Source: an uncultured Eubacteriales bacterium (GTDB taxonomy: Bacteria > Bacillota > Clostridia > Oscillospirales > Oscillospiraceae). From it: 64,000 nucleotides of DNA. This document shows positions 35,478-44,424 of the stretch, one piece after another (within the stretch, counting starts at the first letter, position 1; every line of letters begins with the position of its first letter). The position numbers and the translations under genes are program-made. The DNA lies in assembly GCA_900546515.1 (NCBI GenBank), contig URDG01000002.1, forward strand, positions 62,001 through 126,000, in the 5' to 3' direction. The notes below the pieces were generated by a model. It had not been told where the DNA came from, did no database searches, and saw only the letters and a list, made by a program, of their open reading frames with translations.

Positions 35478-35520
35478 GTGTTTTTGAAACAAAGACAAAA
35501 ATATTTTTGGAGGTGGACTT

Positions 35521-36666
35521 ATGAAGGTCGCTGTTTTGGGTTACGGTACGGTAGGTAAGGGAGTTTATGATATTCTGCGAACTAGTCCCCTCTTTGAGGC
35601 AGGCCCTGTGCTCGTAAGACCCGGCAAAACGGACGAGCCGTTCAAGACCGACAGCATGGAGGCCATCTGCGCGGACGGCTCCATAGACGCGGTAGCCGAA
35701 ACGATGGGCGGCATAGACGCAGCGTATTCATATGCGTCGATGGCGCTGAAGGCCGGCAAGCATTTCGTCACATCGAACAAGGCGCTCGTCGCAGCGCGCG
35801 GCATCGAGCTTGCGGCGCTTGCGAGAGAGCACGGCGCCGGTTTCCTTTTCAGCGCGGCCTGCGGCGGCGCGGTGCCGTTTCTCCACAATCTGGAACTTGC
35901 GTGCGAGTGTGACGAGATATATTCGCTCGGCGGCATACTAAACGGCACGACGAACTACATGCTGGACATGATGCAGTCCGAGGGGCTTGACTATGACGCG
36001 GCGCTCAAGGATGCGCAGGCGCTCGGCTATGCCGAGGCCGATCCGACGGCCGATGTTACCGGACTCGACGCGCTGAGGAAGATCATGCTCGGCTGCGCGG
36101 TAGCCTACGACCTGCTGCCGGACGAGGGGCTTCTCAATGAGGGTATAGACAGTCTCAGAGCTTCGGACGTTGAGGATATAAAGGCGCGCGGCCTCTGCTG
36201 CCGGCTCATTGTAAAGGGCGGCAGGAACAGCAGCGGAAGCATATATGCCTATGTTCAGCCTGTGCTGCTCGGTGCGGACGCGCCGGAATGCGCAGTGAAA
36301 AAGAATTTCAACATGGCCAAATACATTGGCAAAAACTCCGGCCAGATCGTGTTTATGGGACAGGGCGCAGGGCGCTATCCGACGGCTTCGGCGGTCGTGC
36401 GCGACCTCGAATGTCTGGCGGCGGGACAGCGCGAGATGCTGAAAGAGCCGTGCCGCCGCGCCCCGGCGGATAACGCGGCCTGCGAATGTGCCTATTATGT
36501 GCGTCTTCCTGCGGCATTCGCTGCGGAGCTTGACGCGGAGAGCGTTTCATATGAGGGCAGCACCGCGCGCGTGATAACGAAGCCCATGAGCGTCAAGGCC
36601 ATGCATGAGCTTGCAAAGCGTCTGAGAAAAGGCGGGGCGGAGCTCTTCTTTGCGGAGCTCGGCTGA
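35521..36666 (+). CDS. hom: Homoserine dehydrogenase
   Basis: A 381-residue enzyme reducing aspartate semialdehyde to homoserine. The NAD(P)-binding loop is VLGYGTVGKGV (residues 4-14), and the catalytic region includes TSNKALVA, SAACGGAVPF, GGILNGTTNYML (about 138-149), GYAEADPTADVTGLDA and the Lys in DALRKIMLG. It is shorter than the usual 400-440 residues: the last 60 residues keep an ACT-like outline but lack the normal RPGVLA-type motif, so feedback inhibition may be lost or altered. AGGAGGTG precedes the ATG. First gene of the hom-aspartokinase-asd operon. Confidence 0.93.
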   Translation: MKVAVLGYGTVGKGVYDILRTSPLFEAGPVLVRPGKTDEPFKTDSMEAICADGSIDAVAETMGGIDAAYSYASMALKAGKHFVTSNKALVAARGIELAALAREHGAGFLFSAACGGAVPFLHNLELACECDEIYSLGGILNGTTNYMLDMMQSEGLDYDAALKDAQALGYAEADPTADVTGLDALRKIMLGCAVAYDLLPDEGLLNEGIDSLRASDVEDIKARGLCCRLIVKGGRNSSGSIYAYVQPVLLGADAPECAVKKNFNMAKYIGKNSGQIVFMGQGAGRYPTASAVVRDLECLAAGQREMLKEPCRRAPADNAACECAYYVRLPAAFAAELDAESVSYEGSTARVITKPMSVKAMHELAKRLRKGGAELFFAELG

Positions 36667-36700
36667 CTGCCGGTACAGCTGAAAGAAAGGAAAAGCGATA

Positions 36701-38017
36701 ATGCTTAAAGCGGTAAAGTTCGGCGGCTCGTCTGTTGCGGGAGCCGAACAGTTCAGAAAAGTAAAAGCAATTGTGGAGGCCGACCCGGCGCGGCGCATAG
36801 TCGTTGCATCCGCCGCGGGAAAGCGCTTCGACGGCGACCATAAGCTGACGGATCTTCTGTATCTGTGCCATGCGCATCTGACCTACGGCGTCTCCTGCGA
36901 CGAGATCATGGACAGTATCGAAAAGCGGTTTGCCGATATACGGCGCGAGCTCGGCATAGCTTATGATGTAGAGGCCGATATCAAGGCTCTGCGCGCAAGG
37001 CTCACAAAGGATATGGGCGTAGATGAGCTCGTATCGCGCGGTGAGTATTTCACCTCGAAGCTGCTGGCCGATTATCTCGGCTACACCTTTGTAGACGCGA
37101 AGGACTGCGTGTTCTTCGGCTTTGACGGACAGGTCGAGCGTGAAAAGAGCTACGCGGCAATAAGGAAAGCCGTCGAGGAGTACGGCAGAATAGTCATCCC
37201 CGGCTTCTACGGCATGTCTCCCACGGGCAAGATAAGGGTAATGAGCCGCGGAGGGAGCGACATCACCGGCGCGCTCGCGGCGGCGGCTGCGGATGCGGAC
37301 GTATACGAGAACTGGACGGACGTGTCCGGCATACTGATGGCCGACCCCAAGATAGTAAGGGATCCCCGGCCCATCCCGCGCATAACCTACGGTGAGCTCC
37401 GCGAGCTGGCGTTCATGGGTGCAAGCGTTCTGCACGAAGAATCCGTGCAGCCGGTAAAGGAAAAGGGCATAGCCCTGAACATACGCAACACGAATGCGCC
37501 CGACGCCCCCGGCACGATGATAGTGGACAGGGTCGAGGAGGAAAGCGGGAAAGAGGAGCGCTTTATAACCGGCATCGCCGGCCGGCGCAACTTCACCATA
37601 ATCACCGTGTTCAAGCACAACATGAACACCTGCGAAACGCTTCGCCGCACGCTGGAGATACTCGACCGGTACAAGGCCAGCGTCGAGCATATCACGCTTG
37701 GGCTTGACAGCTTTGCTCTCGTCAGCTCTACCGCGGCTTTGGGCGACGCGGTGTATGATGTCGTAAATGAGATACAGAAAACCTGCCAGCCGGACGATGT
37801 GCAGATCAGCGACGGCATAGCGCTCGTAGCGGCCGTCGGCCGTAAGATGCCGTTCCGGCCGGGCGTGTCCGGCAAGCTCTTCAAGGCCCTCGGCGACAAC
37901 GGTATAAACATCCGCACCATTGCACAGGGCGCCGACGAGACGAGTATAATAGTAGGCGTGGAAAACAAGGATTTTGAAAGCGCGATCCGCGTACTGTACG
38001 ACGGCTTCGCCGGCTGA
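36701..38017 (+). CDS. lysC: Aspartate kinase
   Basis: A 438-residue monofunctional aspartokinase, first step of the aspartate family pathway. It has VKFGGSSVAGAEQF (residues 5-18), ELVSRGEYFTSKLLADYL (about 107-124), MSRGGSDITGALAAAAADAD (about 182-201) and ENWTDVSGILMADP. Two C-terminal ACT domains (from about 300; second with GVSGKLFKALGDNGINI) point to feedback by lysine and/or threonine. AGAAAGGAAA precedes the ATG. It lies 34 bp after hom and 22 bp before asd. Confidence 0.95.
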   Translation: MLKAVKFGGSSVAGAEQFRKVKAIVEADPARRIVVASAAGKRFDGDHKLTDLLYLCHAHLTYGVSCDEIMDSIEKRFADIRRELGIAYDVEADIKALRARLTKDMGVDELVSRGEYFTSKLLADYLGYTFVDAKDCVFFGFDGQVEREKSYAAIRKAVEEYGRIVIPGFYGMSPTGKIRVMSRGGSDITGALAAAAADADVYENWTDVSGILMADPKIVRDPRPIPRITYGELRELAFMGASVLHEESVQPVKEKGIALNIRNTNAPDAPGTMIVDRVEEESGKEERFITGIAGRRNFTIITVFKHNMNTCETLRRTLEILDRYKASVEHITLGLDSFALVSSTAALGDAVYDVVNEIQKTCQPDDVQISDGIALVAAVGRKMPFRPGVSGKLFKALGDNGINIRTIAQGADETSIIVGVENKDFESAIRVLYDGFAG

Positions 38018-38039
38018 TATTTATAAGGAGGTAAAAATT

Positions 38040-39044
38040 ATGAAAAAATATAACGTAGCTATCCTCGGCGCAACGGGCGCCGTAGGTCAGGAAATGCTGA
38101 AGGTCCTCGAGGAGTACGATATTCCTGTCGGGAAGCTTCTTCCGCTTGCAAGCGCCAGGAGCGCCGGCGGCTTCGTAAAGTTCAAAGGCGAGGACGTCCG
38201 GATCGAAGAGGCCTGTGAAAGCAGCTTCGAGGGCATGGATTTCGTGCTAGGCGCGGTCAAGAACCCCATGTCCCGCCGCTTCGCCCCCGCGATCGTCAAG
38301 AGCGGCGCCGTGTACATAGACAACAGCTCCGCCTTCCGTATGGACCCCGATGTGCCGCTCGTGGTGCCCGAGATAAACGGGGACGATGCATTCCTGAACA
38401 AGGGCATCATAGCAAATCCCAACTGCTCGTCGATAATCACCCTGATGGCCGTCGGCGGTATTGCAAAGCTCAGTCCGATAAAGTCGATGATCGCATGCAC
38501 CTATCAGGCGGTGTCCGGCGCGGGACAGGGCGGCCTCGTCGAGCTTGAAACGCAGATGCTCGACCTCGCAGCAGGCAGAAAGCCTGAGCCGAAGGTCTTC
38601 CCGGCTCAGATCGCCATGAACGTTATCCCCCACATAGGCGATGAGCTGGACAATCTTTACACCGACGAAGAGATGAAGATGCAGAACGAGGGCCGCCGCA
38701 TCCTCCACCTGCCGGAGCTCAAGGTGACGTGCACCTGCGTGCGCGTTCCCGTCATGCGCTCACATTCCATCTCCGTCACGCTGCGCACGGAGCGCAGGCT
38801 CTCTGTCGCAGAGGCAAACGAGGCTATCCGCGCCTTCCCCGGCTGCAAGCTCATTGAGGACTACGAGGGCCGGAACTATCCTACCCCGCTCGACACGAGC
38901 AATCAGGATCTCGTCTGGGTCGGCCGCGTGCGCGAGGATCTGACCGACGACCACGGTCTCACGCTCTGGTGCTGCGGCGACCAGATACGCAAGGGCGCGG
39001 CGTCAAACGCCGTGCAGATACTCAAAAAGATGATAGAGAAGTAA
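38040..39044 (+). CDS. asd: Aspartate-semialdehyde dehydrogenase
   Basis: A 334-residue NADPH-dependent enzyme making aspartate semialdehyde from aspartyl phosphate. The N-terminal loop is VAILGATGAVGQEML (residues 5-19). The catalytic Cys is in ANPNCSSIITLMAV (about 124-137), SGAGQGG follows, and the substrate His is in RSHSISVTL (about 240-248). ATG at 38040 with consensus AAGGAGG; an in-frame upstream reading overlaps aspartokinase and is rejected. Last gene of the operon, then a strong terminator. Confidence 0.95.
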   Translation: MKKYNVAILGATGAVGQEMLKVLEEYDIPVGKLLPLASARSAGGFVKFKGEDVRIEEACESSFEGMDFVLGAVKNPMSRRFAPAIVKSGAVYIDNSSAFRMDPDVPLVVPEINGDDAFLNKGIIANPNCSSIITLMAVGGIAKLSPIKSMIACTYQAVSGAGQGGLVELETQMLDLAAGRKPEPKVFPAQIAMNVIPHIGDELDNLYTDEEMKMQNEGRRILHLPELKVTCTCVRVPVMRSHSISVTLRTERRLSVAEANEAIRAFPGCKLIEDYEGRNYPTPLDTSNQDLVWVGRVREDLTDDHGLTLWCCGDQIRKGAASNAVQILKKMIEK

Positions 39045-39058
39045 ACGGCTCTCATACG

Positions 39059-39102
39059 AAAACCGTCTCCGGGCATATGTCCCGGAGACGGTTTTATTTT
39101 TC
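39059..39102. terminator. Terminator after asd (bidirectional)
   Basis: AACCGTCTCCGGG / CCCGGAGACGGTT with 7-nt loop and T-rich tail, between convergent asd and metG. Confidence 0.9.
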
Positions 39103-39118
39103 ATATATTCCGCCGTTA

Positions 39119-41071
39119 TCAGCAAAGCTGGGCGCCGGCGGGAACGCTGTCGTCGAGCATGATGAGGTGCAGCTCTTCCTTTCCGTCTATCTCGCGCACG
39201 GCGGACAGGAGCATGCCGTTGGACATCTGCCCCATCATTTTGCGCGGAGGCAGGTTGAGGATCGCCACGACGGTCTTGCCGACGAGCTGCTCCGGCTCAT
39301 AGAACTTATGGATGCCGGAGAGGATGACGCGCTCGGTCCCTGAGCCGTCATTGAGCGTGAATTTAAGGAGCTTGTCGGACTTCTTGACGGCCTCGCAGGC
39401 TAGAACCTTGCACACGCGCATGTCGCACTTTGCAAACTCGTCTATCGTCACGTCGGGCAGCACGGGCGGAACCTTGACCTGAGGGGTCTTTGCGGCTTTT
39501 TCAAGCTCTTCGAGCTCGGCAAGCATCTTGGGCGCATCAATGCGCGGGAAGAGCGTCTCTCCCTTGTGCACGGATACTTCCGCGGGCAGCACGCCGTACT
39601 CGCCGGCCTTGTCCCATGTCGTATGTTCCTTTTCCGCGCCTATCTGGGCAAATGCCTTTTCACAGCTTGCCGGGATAAACGGCGTGAGCATCGTCAGCGC
39701 GACGCGCAGCGCCTCGAGAAGATTGTACATTACGGAAGCAAGACGCGGCTTCTTCGCCTCATCGCGCGCGAGGACCCATGGCGATGTCTCGTCGATGTAC
39801 TTGTTTGCGCGCTGGATGAGCTTGAACACCTCTTCAAGCGCAAGGTGGAGCTGGAACTCATCCATCTGCGCGGAATAGGCGGCCTTTGTAGACCTTATGA
39901 GCGCTATAAGCTCATCGTCCATCGCATCCGCCTCGCGCCCAGCAATGAGCGTTCCGCCGAAATACTTTTCCACCATTGCGGTCGTGCGGGAGACAAGGTT
40001 GCCCAGATCGTTTGCAAGGTCGGTGTTGATGGTGCTTATCAGCAGTTCATTGGAGAAGTTGCCGTCAGAGCCGAAGGGGAACGTGCGCAGCAGGAAGAAG
40101 CGCAGCGCATCCACGCCGAACTTTTCCGCCAGCAGATACGGGTCGACGACATTGCCCTTGGACTTGGACATCTTGCCGCCGTCAATGACAAGCCACCCGT
40201 GGCCGTATACGCGCTTGGGGAGCGGGAGGCCGAGGCTCATGAGCATTGCGGGCCAGATTATGGAGTGGAAGCGAACTATCTCCTTGCCGACTATATGCAC
40301 GTCTGCCGGCCAGTATTTGTCGTAGTCGTTGTACTTCTCGTTGCCGTAGCCGAGGGCCGTGATGTAGTTGGAGAGCGCGTCTACCCAGACATAGACCACA
40401 TGACCCGGATCAAAATCTACCGGGATGCCCCAGCTGAAACTCGTGCGGGATACGCACAGATCCTCAAGTCCCGGCTTGATAAAGTTGTTTATCATCTCGT
40501 TGACGCGGGACGGAGGCGTGAGGAACGTCCCGGTTTCAAGCAGCTCCTGAACGGGCTTGGCGTACTTTGAAAGGCGGAAGAAATACGCTTCCTCCTCAGC
40601 GTCGTGCACCTCACGGCCGCAGTCGGGGCATTTGCCGTCGACAAGCTGGCTCTCTGTCCAGAAGCTCTCGCACGGGGTGCAGTATTTGCCCTTATAGGTG
40701 CCCTTGTATATGTCGCCGTTTTCGTACATCTTTTTGAAGATGCGCTGGACGGACTCAACATGATAATCGTCGGTGGTGCGGATGAAGCGGTCGTTTGAGA
40801 TGTTCATCAGCTTCCACAGGTCGAGTATGCCGTTTTCGCCGGTGACGATCCTGTCGACAAACTCCTGCGGCGTGACGCCGGCGGCCTTTGCCTTTTCCTC
40901 GATCTTCTGTCCGTGCTCGTCGGTGCCGGTCAGAAACATCACGTCATAGCCGCACAGCCTCTTGTAGCGGGCAATGGCGTCGGTCGCAACAGTGCAGTAG
41001 GTATGGCCTATATGCAGCTTGTCGGAGGGGTAGTATATTGGGGTGGTGATATAGAAGGTCTTCTTTTCCAT
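39119..41071 (-). CDS. metG: Methionyl-tRNA synthetase
   Basis: A 650-residue class I synthetase. It has HIGHTY (about residues 21-26), a zinc knuckle with two CxxC pairs (CTPCESF and CPDCGR, about 127-148), the KMSKSKGNVVDP loop (about 300-311), an anticodon-binding helical domain, and a C-terminal EMAP/Trbp111-like tRNA-binding domain (from about 550; FAKCDMRVCKVL, GKTVVAILNLPPRKMMGQMS). Full length for the Gram-positive dimeric form. ATG at 41071 behind GGGAG. It is the downstream gene of the leftward group with VanW and HemW. Confidence 0.96.
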   Translation of the reverse strand: MEKKTFYITTPIYYPSDKLHIGHTYCTVATDAIARYKRLCGYDVMFLTGTDEHGQKIEEKAKAAGVTPQEFVDRIVTGENGILDLWKLMNISNDRFIRTTDDYHVESVQRIFKKMYENGDIYKGTYKGKYCTPCESFWTESQLVDGKCPDCGREVHDAEEEAYFFRLSKYAKPVQELLETGTFLTPPSRVNEMINNFIKPGLEDLCVSRTSFSWGIPVDFDPGHVVYVWVDALSNYITALGYGNEKYNDYDKYWPADVHIVGKEIVRFHSIIWPAMLMSLGLPLPKRVYGHGWLVIDGGKMSKSKGNVVDPYLLAEKFGVDALRFFLLRTFPFGSDGNFSNELLISTINTDLANDLGNLVSRTTAMVEKYFGGTLIAGREADAMDDELIALIRSTKAAYSAQMDEFQLHLALEEVFKLIQRANKYIDETSPWVLARDEAKKPRLASVMYNLLEALRVALTMLTPFIPASCEKAFAQIGAEKEHTTWDKAGEYGVLPAEVSVHKGETLFPRIDAPKMLAELEELEKAAKTPQVKVPPVLPDVTIDEFAKCDMRVCKVLACEAVKKSDKLLKFTLNDGSGTERVILSGIHKFYEPEQLVGKTVVAILNLPPRKMMGQMSNGMLLSAVREIDGKEELHLIMLDDSVPAGAQLC

Positions 41072-41133
41072 TGGCTTTTCTCCCTTTCTCAATATAGCCC
41101 TTACGCTATATATTTATCCTGTGTGCGGGCGTC

Positions 41134-43044
41134 TCAGCCCAGAGTAAGTCCGCCGTCCGAGCTGCCCGCCGCAGCGGCCTGCGCGTCAAGCGCTTTGATC
41201 TGGTCGGTGGCCTCGTGGGTGTGGTACACATCATAGATCTCATCTATCTGGTCTATCTGCATGCCGTTGGCATCGAACACGAGCCTGTGCATCTGAACGC
41301 CGTAGCCCTCCATGATCCACGGGTAGCGGTCGTTATTATAAGAATAGGTGTCCTTCGTGAGCTTGATATAAGTCCCGTCAAGGTTCGTGCCCCAGATCTC
41401 TATGGTGAGGCTGCGCTCATATTCGTCGACCACCGCGGATATTTTGACCGGATAATCGCGGTCATTGCGGAATTTGAAATCAGGCTTGGACCAGCTGACC
41501 GTTGCATCATAGCCCATTTCCAGATAGTCAACCGGGAAATAATGCGGGCTGCGCTGCACGGTGGTGAGCTTATAGGAATACAGCATCGCGCTGTAGAGCG
41601 TGGATGAGACCTGACAGATGCCGCCGCCGAGCTCCTGCACGACTTCGCCGTTAGAGTACGCGCCGGCCATTTTGAAGCCAGCCTCCTCCGTGCGCTGTCC
41701 GACGGTTTCATTATATGAGAACACGTCGCCGGGGTAAAGCACGAGGCCGTCTATCTTGCTTGATGCAAGCTTGATGTTGTTTATGCGGTCGTCGGAGCTG
41801 TTTTTGAAGTAGGTCGTCATCGCGCCGAGCTTGTCGCGGAAAAGCCGCGCCCTCAGCTCGTCTCCCGTCACTTCGGGATACGTCAGCTTGATGGGTATCT
41901 CGACAGCCGAGGCGTTGGCGGCGTTCTTCCAGATATTCTCCGCATCGCTCACATTGAAATCGCAGCCTTCCACATCGTCCACAACGGTAAAGGTGTTGTC
42001 GTCCGTATAGTACGCGTCTGCCGGTTCGGCAGAGAGCTCTGTGTGTATCGCCTGAAAGTCCGGCATCTCAGGCTCGGAGGCCAGATAGTCGTACTCCAGC
42101 GCGGTCTGGCCGCCGCCCAGAGCGCTGCAAACAGATTTGACCATGTCGTCAAGGTCAAATTTCAGGCCGCCCGCGCCCTTTATCATGCGCAGCACGGACT
42201 TTTCCCTGTCGATGGTATAGCCGCCATCGCCCAATGCATCGTTGAGCTTGCCGATACCCATCGTGCACTGGGAACGGATATACGCCTCGTTATAGCTTAT
42301 GGTGCTGTCGCTGAGCTCGACCGGGACCATGAGGCATTTGGCATATTTGACGAGATTCTGATACCAGTTGCCGTCGTGGCCATAGGCATAGGCCTCAGCC
42401 GCCGCCTGCTCCGGCGTATGCATCGCGCCGGACTTGTATCGGTCAATCTTGAATGTGGCCGTATCCAGCAGGCGAACCTTCAGCGCGATCGCCGCTCTGT
42501 CCTCCCAGCCGCTGGCCTTTATCGCGTCAACTGCGGCATCCTTTCCCATGCGTCCCACGGCGACTCCGTCCACGTACACATTCGGGAATATCGTCTCGCT
42601 GTTCGTGACCATATAGCCGCCGGCCGTGGCAGCACCGCCGAGCAGCAGCACTATGACCGCAAGGACGATGAATGTGATCTTCACCCTGCGTCCGCGGTCG
42701 CGCCTCGCCTCGCGGCGTCTGTCCCGCTCCTCATCGCTCAGTCCGTCATCCGCCGGAGTTTTATTCTTTTTTCCGGCTTTTCTGCGGCCGCGGCCTTTGC
42801 GGGGCTTATCCGGCTGCTCATCATCACCGCCGTCATCTTCGCCGTCCCAATCGCGGCCGTCCGCACCGCCGGGCTGCTCATATTCCGGGCTGTCCTGCTC
42901 GTAAGCGTCCTGCTCCGGCAGTTCGTCCTCTTCGTAAGGCTCCCGGACATAATCGTCCTCGCGGGACTTCTTTTTTCTGCTTTTTTCGGGGGCGGCGTGT
43001 CTGCTCACATATCCGCCGTTAGATCTTCTCTTGTTTTCTCTCAC
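41134..43044 (-). CDS. VanW-family membrane-anchored protein
   Basis: A 636-residue protein. Residues 1-115 form a highly charged, low-complexity cytoplasmic tail rich in Asp, Glu, Arg and Lys. A single transmembrane helix lies at about 122-146 (ITFIVLAVIVLLLGGAATAG). The outside part holds a putative peptidoglycan-binding region (PG_binding_4-like, about 160-400) and a VanW domain (about 420-560) with YPGDVFSYNETVGQRT and GGGICQVSSTLYSAML. VanW proteins accompany some vancomycin-resistance clusters but are common in Clostridia without it; the role is probably in cell-wall biology. No van ligase genes are nearby, so no resistance should be inferred. Confidence 0.88.
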   Translation of the reverse strand: MRENKRRSNGGYVSRHAAPEKSRKKKSREDDYVREPYEEDELPEQDAYEQDSPEYEQPGGADGRDWDGEDDGGDDEQPDKPRKGRGRRKAGKKNKTPADDGLSDEERDRRREARRDRGRRVKITFIVLAVIVLLLGGAATAGGYMVTNSETIFPNVYVDGVAVGRMGKDAAVDAIKASGWEDRAAIALKVRLLDTATFKIDRYKSGAMHTPEQAAAEAYAYGHDGNWYQNLVKYAKCLMVPVELSDSTISYNEAYIRSQCTMGIGKLNDALGDGGYTIDREKSVLRMIKGAGGLKFDLDDMVKSVCSALGGGQTALEYDYLASEPEMPDFQAIHTELSAEPADAYYTDDNTFTVVDDVEGCDFNVSDAENIWKNAANASAVEIPIKLTYPEVTGDELRARLFRDKLGAMTTYFKNSSDDRINNIKLASSKIDGLVLYPGDVFSYNETVGQRTEEAGFKMAGAYSNGEVVQELGGGICQVSSTLYSAMLYSYKLTTVQRSPHYFPVDYLEMGYDATVSWSKPDFKFRNDRDYPVKISAVVDEYERSLTIEIWGTNLDGTYIKLTKDTYSYNNDRYPWIMEGYGVQMHRLVFDANGMQIDQIDEIYDVYHTHEATDQIKALDAQAAAAGSSDGGLTLG

Positions 43045-43077
43045 TACGCACCCTCGTAAATTCCGTTATCATTCTTT

Positions 43078-44355
43078 TTATCTGCCTGTATGCTCTTCAT
43101 AAAGCTGCGTGAACAGCTCATCCTCGCCAAGGGGCAGCTCTATCTTGAGCTCCGGCTCCTCTTTGGGCTTGTCGTCCTCATCAAGCAGCCACGGCGTACC
43201 CTCGAGCCGGCCCGTGGCCTGCACCTCAAGAAGAATGCCTATGAGCTGATTTGAGATAAGAAATCCGGGCACGGTAAAGTGCCAGCGGTCGCCGGAAAGC
43301 TCTGCCCAGCCCTTTCGGGCGAAAGCCTTGAGAGCCTTTTCGATAGGCCGCCAGTCGCACTGGCAGCGCGTCCTGTAATCGACCTCGGATATGCCGCGCG
43401 AGGTGCGCATGGCGAGCATCACATACTCGACCGCGCGCTCCAGCGGGTCTATGTTCTTGTATTCGTCCACAATGCTGACGTTTCTGAAAACGCCGGAGAT
43501 ATACTGCTTGAGATCGCGCACATAGCTGTAGCGAAGATTGCCGATGCATGAGTGCGCGCCGGGGCCGAAGCCCATATAATCGCCCAGATTCCAGTATTTG
43601 AGGTTGTGCCTCGACTGGAAGCCGGATGCGCAGAAATTTGAGACCTCATAGTGCATGTAGCCATAGCGCTTGAGCATTTCGGCGGCATAGGAATACATAT
43701 CCGCCTGCTCGTCGTCATCCGGGAGGATGATGGAGTTTTTGTATTCCCTGTACATCCTTGTGCCGGGCTCAAGCTTGAGCCCGTAGCACGAGATATGCTC
43801 GGGATGAAGCTCGACGATCCGGGCGAGCGTATCCGCCCAGTCGTTCTTTGTCTGGCTGGGCAGGCCGTACATCAGGTCTATGCTTATATTGTCGAAGCCT
43901 GCGCGGCGCGCATCCTTCACCGCTTTGACTGCCTGCTGGAAGTTGTGCCTGCGTCCGATAAGCTTGAGAAGGTCGTTATTCGACGCCTGAACGCCGATGG
44001 ACAGACGGTTTACGCCCTCCGAACGCAGCTCCTTGAGCGCAGCGGGCGTCATGCTGTCGGGATTGCATTCGACCGTGACCTCCGCGTCCATGCGCACGTT
44101 GCCGTTGAGCTTGAGCGCGTTGAATATCTCGACTATCCTGTCAGCGCCGTAGAAGCTGGGCGTGCCGCCGCCGAAATAGACCGTGTCGACCTCGTAGTTC
44201 TTTATCGCGTTTGACGACTCCTCAATATGCGCCAGAAGCGCATCCTGATAGTCGGGCATCATATGCTCGCACCCGGCGAGCGAATAAAAGTCGCAATATG
44301 AACACTTGCTTGCGCAGAACGGTATGTGGATGTATATTCCAAGCCGTTTTTTCAT
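43078..44355 (-). CDS. hemW: HemW-type radical SAM protein
   Basis: A 425-residue member of the coproporphyrinogen III oxidase-like family. The cluster motif CASKCSYCDF (about residues 14-23) binds 4Fe-4S. The SAM-binding GGGTPS (about 64-69), NRLSIGVQ and DLMYGLPSQT follow, and the HemN C-terminal domain is recognisable up to SNQLIG. HemW is thought to deliver heme rather than oxidise coproporphyrinogen. After the usual end there is an acidic extension of about 45 residues (EDDKPKEEPELKIELP) that I do not recognise. It lies 33 bp upstream of VanW on the same strand. Confidence 0.85.
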   Translation of the reverse strand: MKKRLGIYIHIPFCASKCSYCDFYSLAGCEHMMPDYQDALLAHIEESSNAIKNYEVDTVYFGGGTPSFYGADRIVEIFNALKLNGNVRMDAEVTVECNPDSMTPAALKELRSEGVNRLSIGVQASNNDLLKLIGRRHNFQQAVKAVKDARRAGFDNISIDLMYGLPSQTKNDWADTLARIVELHPEHISCYGLKLEPGTRMYREYKNSIILPDDDEQADMYSYAAEMLKRYGYMHYEVSNFCASGFQSRHNLKYWNLGDYMGFGPGAHSCIGNLRYSYVRDLKQYISGVFRNVSIVDEYKNIDPLERAVEYVMLAMRTSRGISEVDYRTRCQCDWRPIEKALKAFARKGWAELSGDRWHFTVPGFLISNQLIGILLEVQATGRLEGTPWLLDEDDKPKEEPELKIELPLGEDELFTQLYEEHTGR

Positions 44356-44424
44356 AAATTAGTTTCTCCGAATCGCTTATATCTATGCCCCGCGCGCACA
44401 TGCGCGGAGCAGCCAAAAAACGGC

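Larger units (their letters stand above)
35429..35478. repeat. 10-bp perfect inverted repeat enclosing both promoters
   Basis: CTTGTTTTTT (35429-35438) and AAAAAACAAG (35469-35478). Each arm contains the -35 box of one of the two face-to-face promoters, so a single dimeric regulator could cover both. Confidence 0.7.

Noticed and set aside
35388..35520. T-box or threonine leader upstream of hom
   Set aside because: No T-box motif, leader peptide with Thr run, or attenuator pair was found; the region is a promoter overlap.
41134..43044. Vancomycin resistance cluster because of VanW
   Set aside because: No VanA/B-type ligase, VanH, VanX or VanRS nearby; VanW proteins are common in Clostridia.
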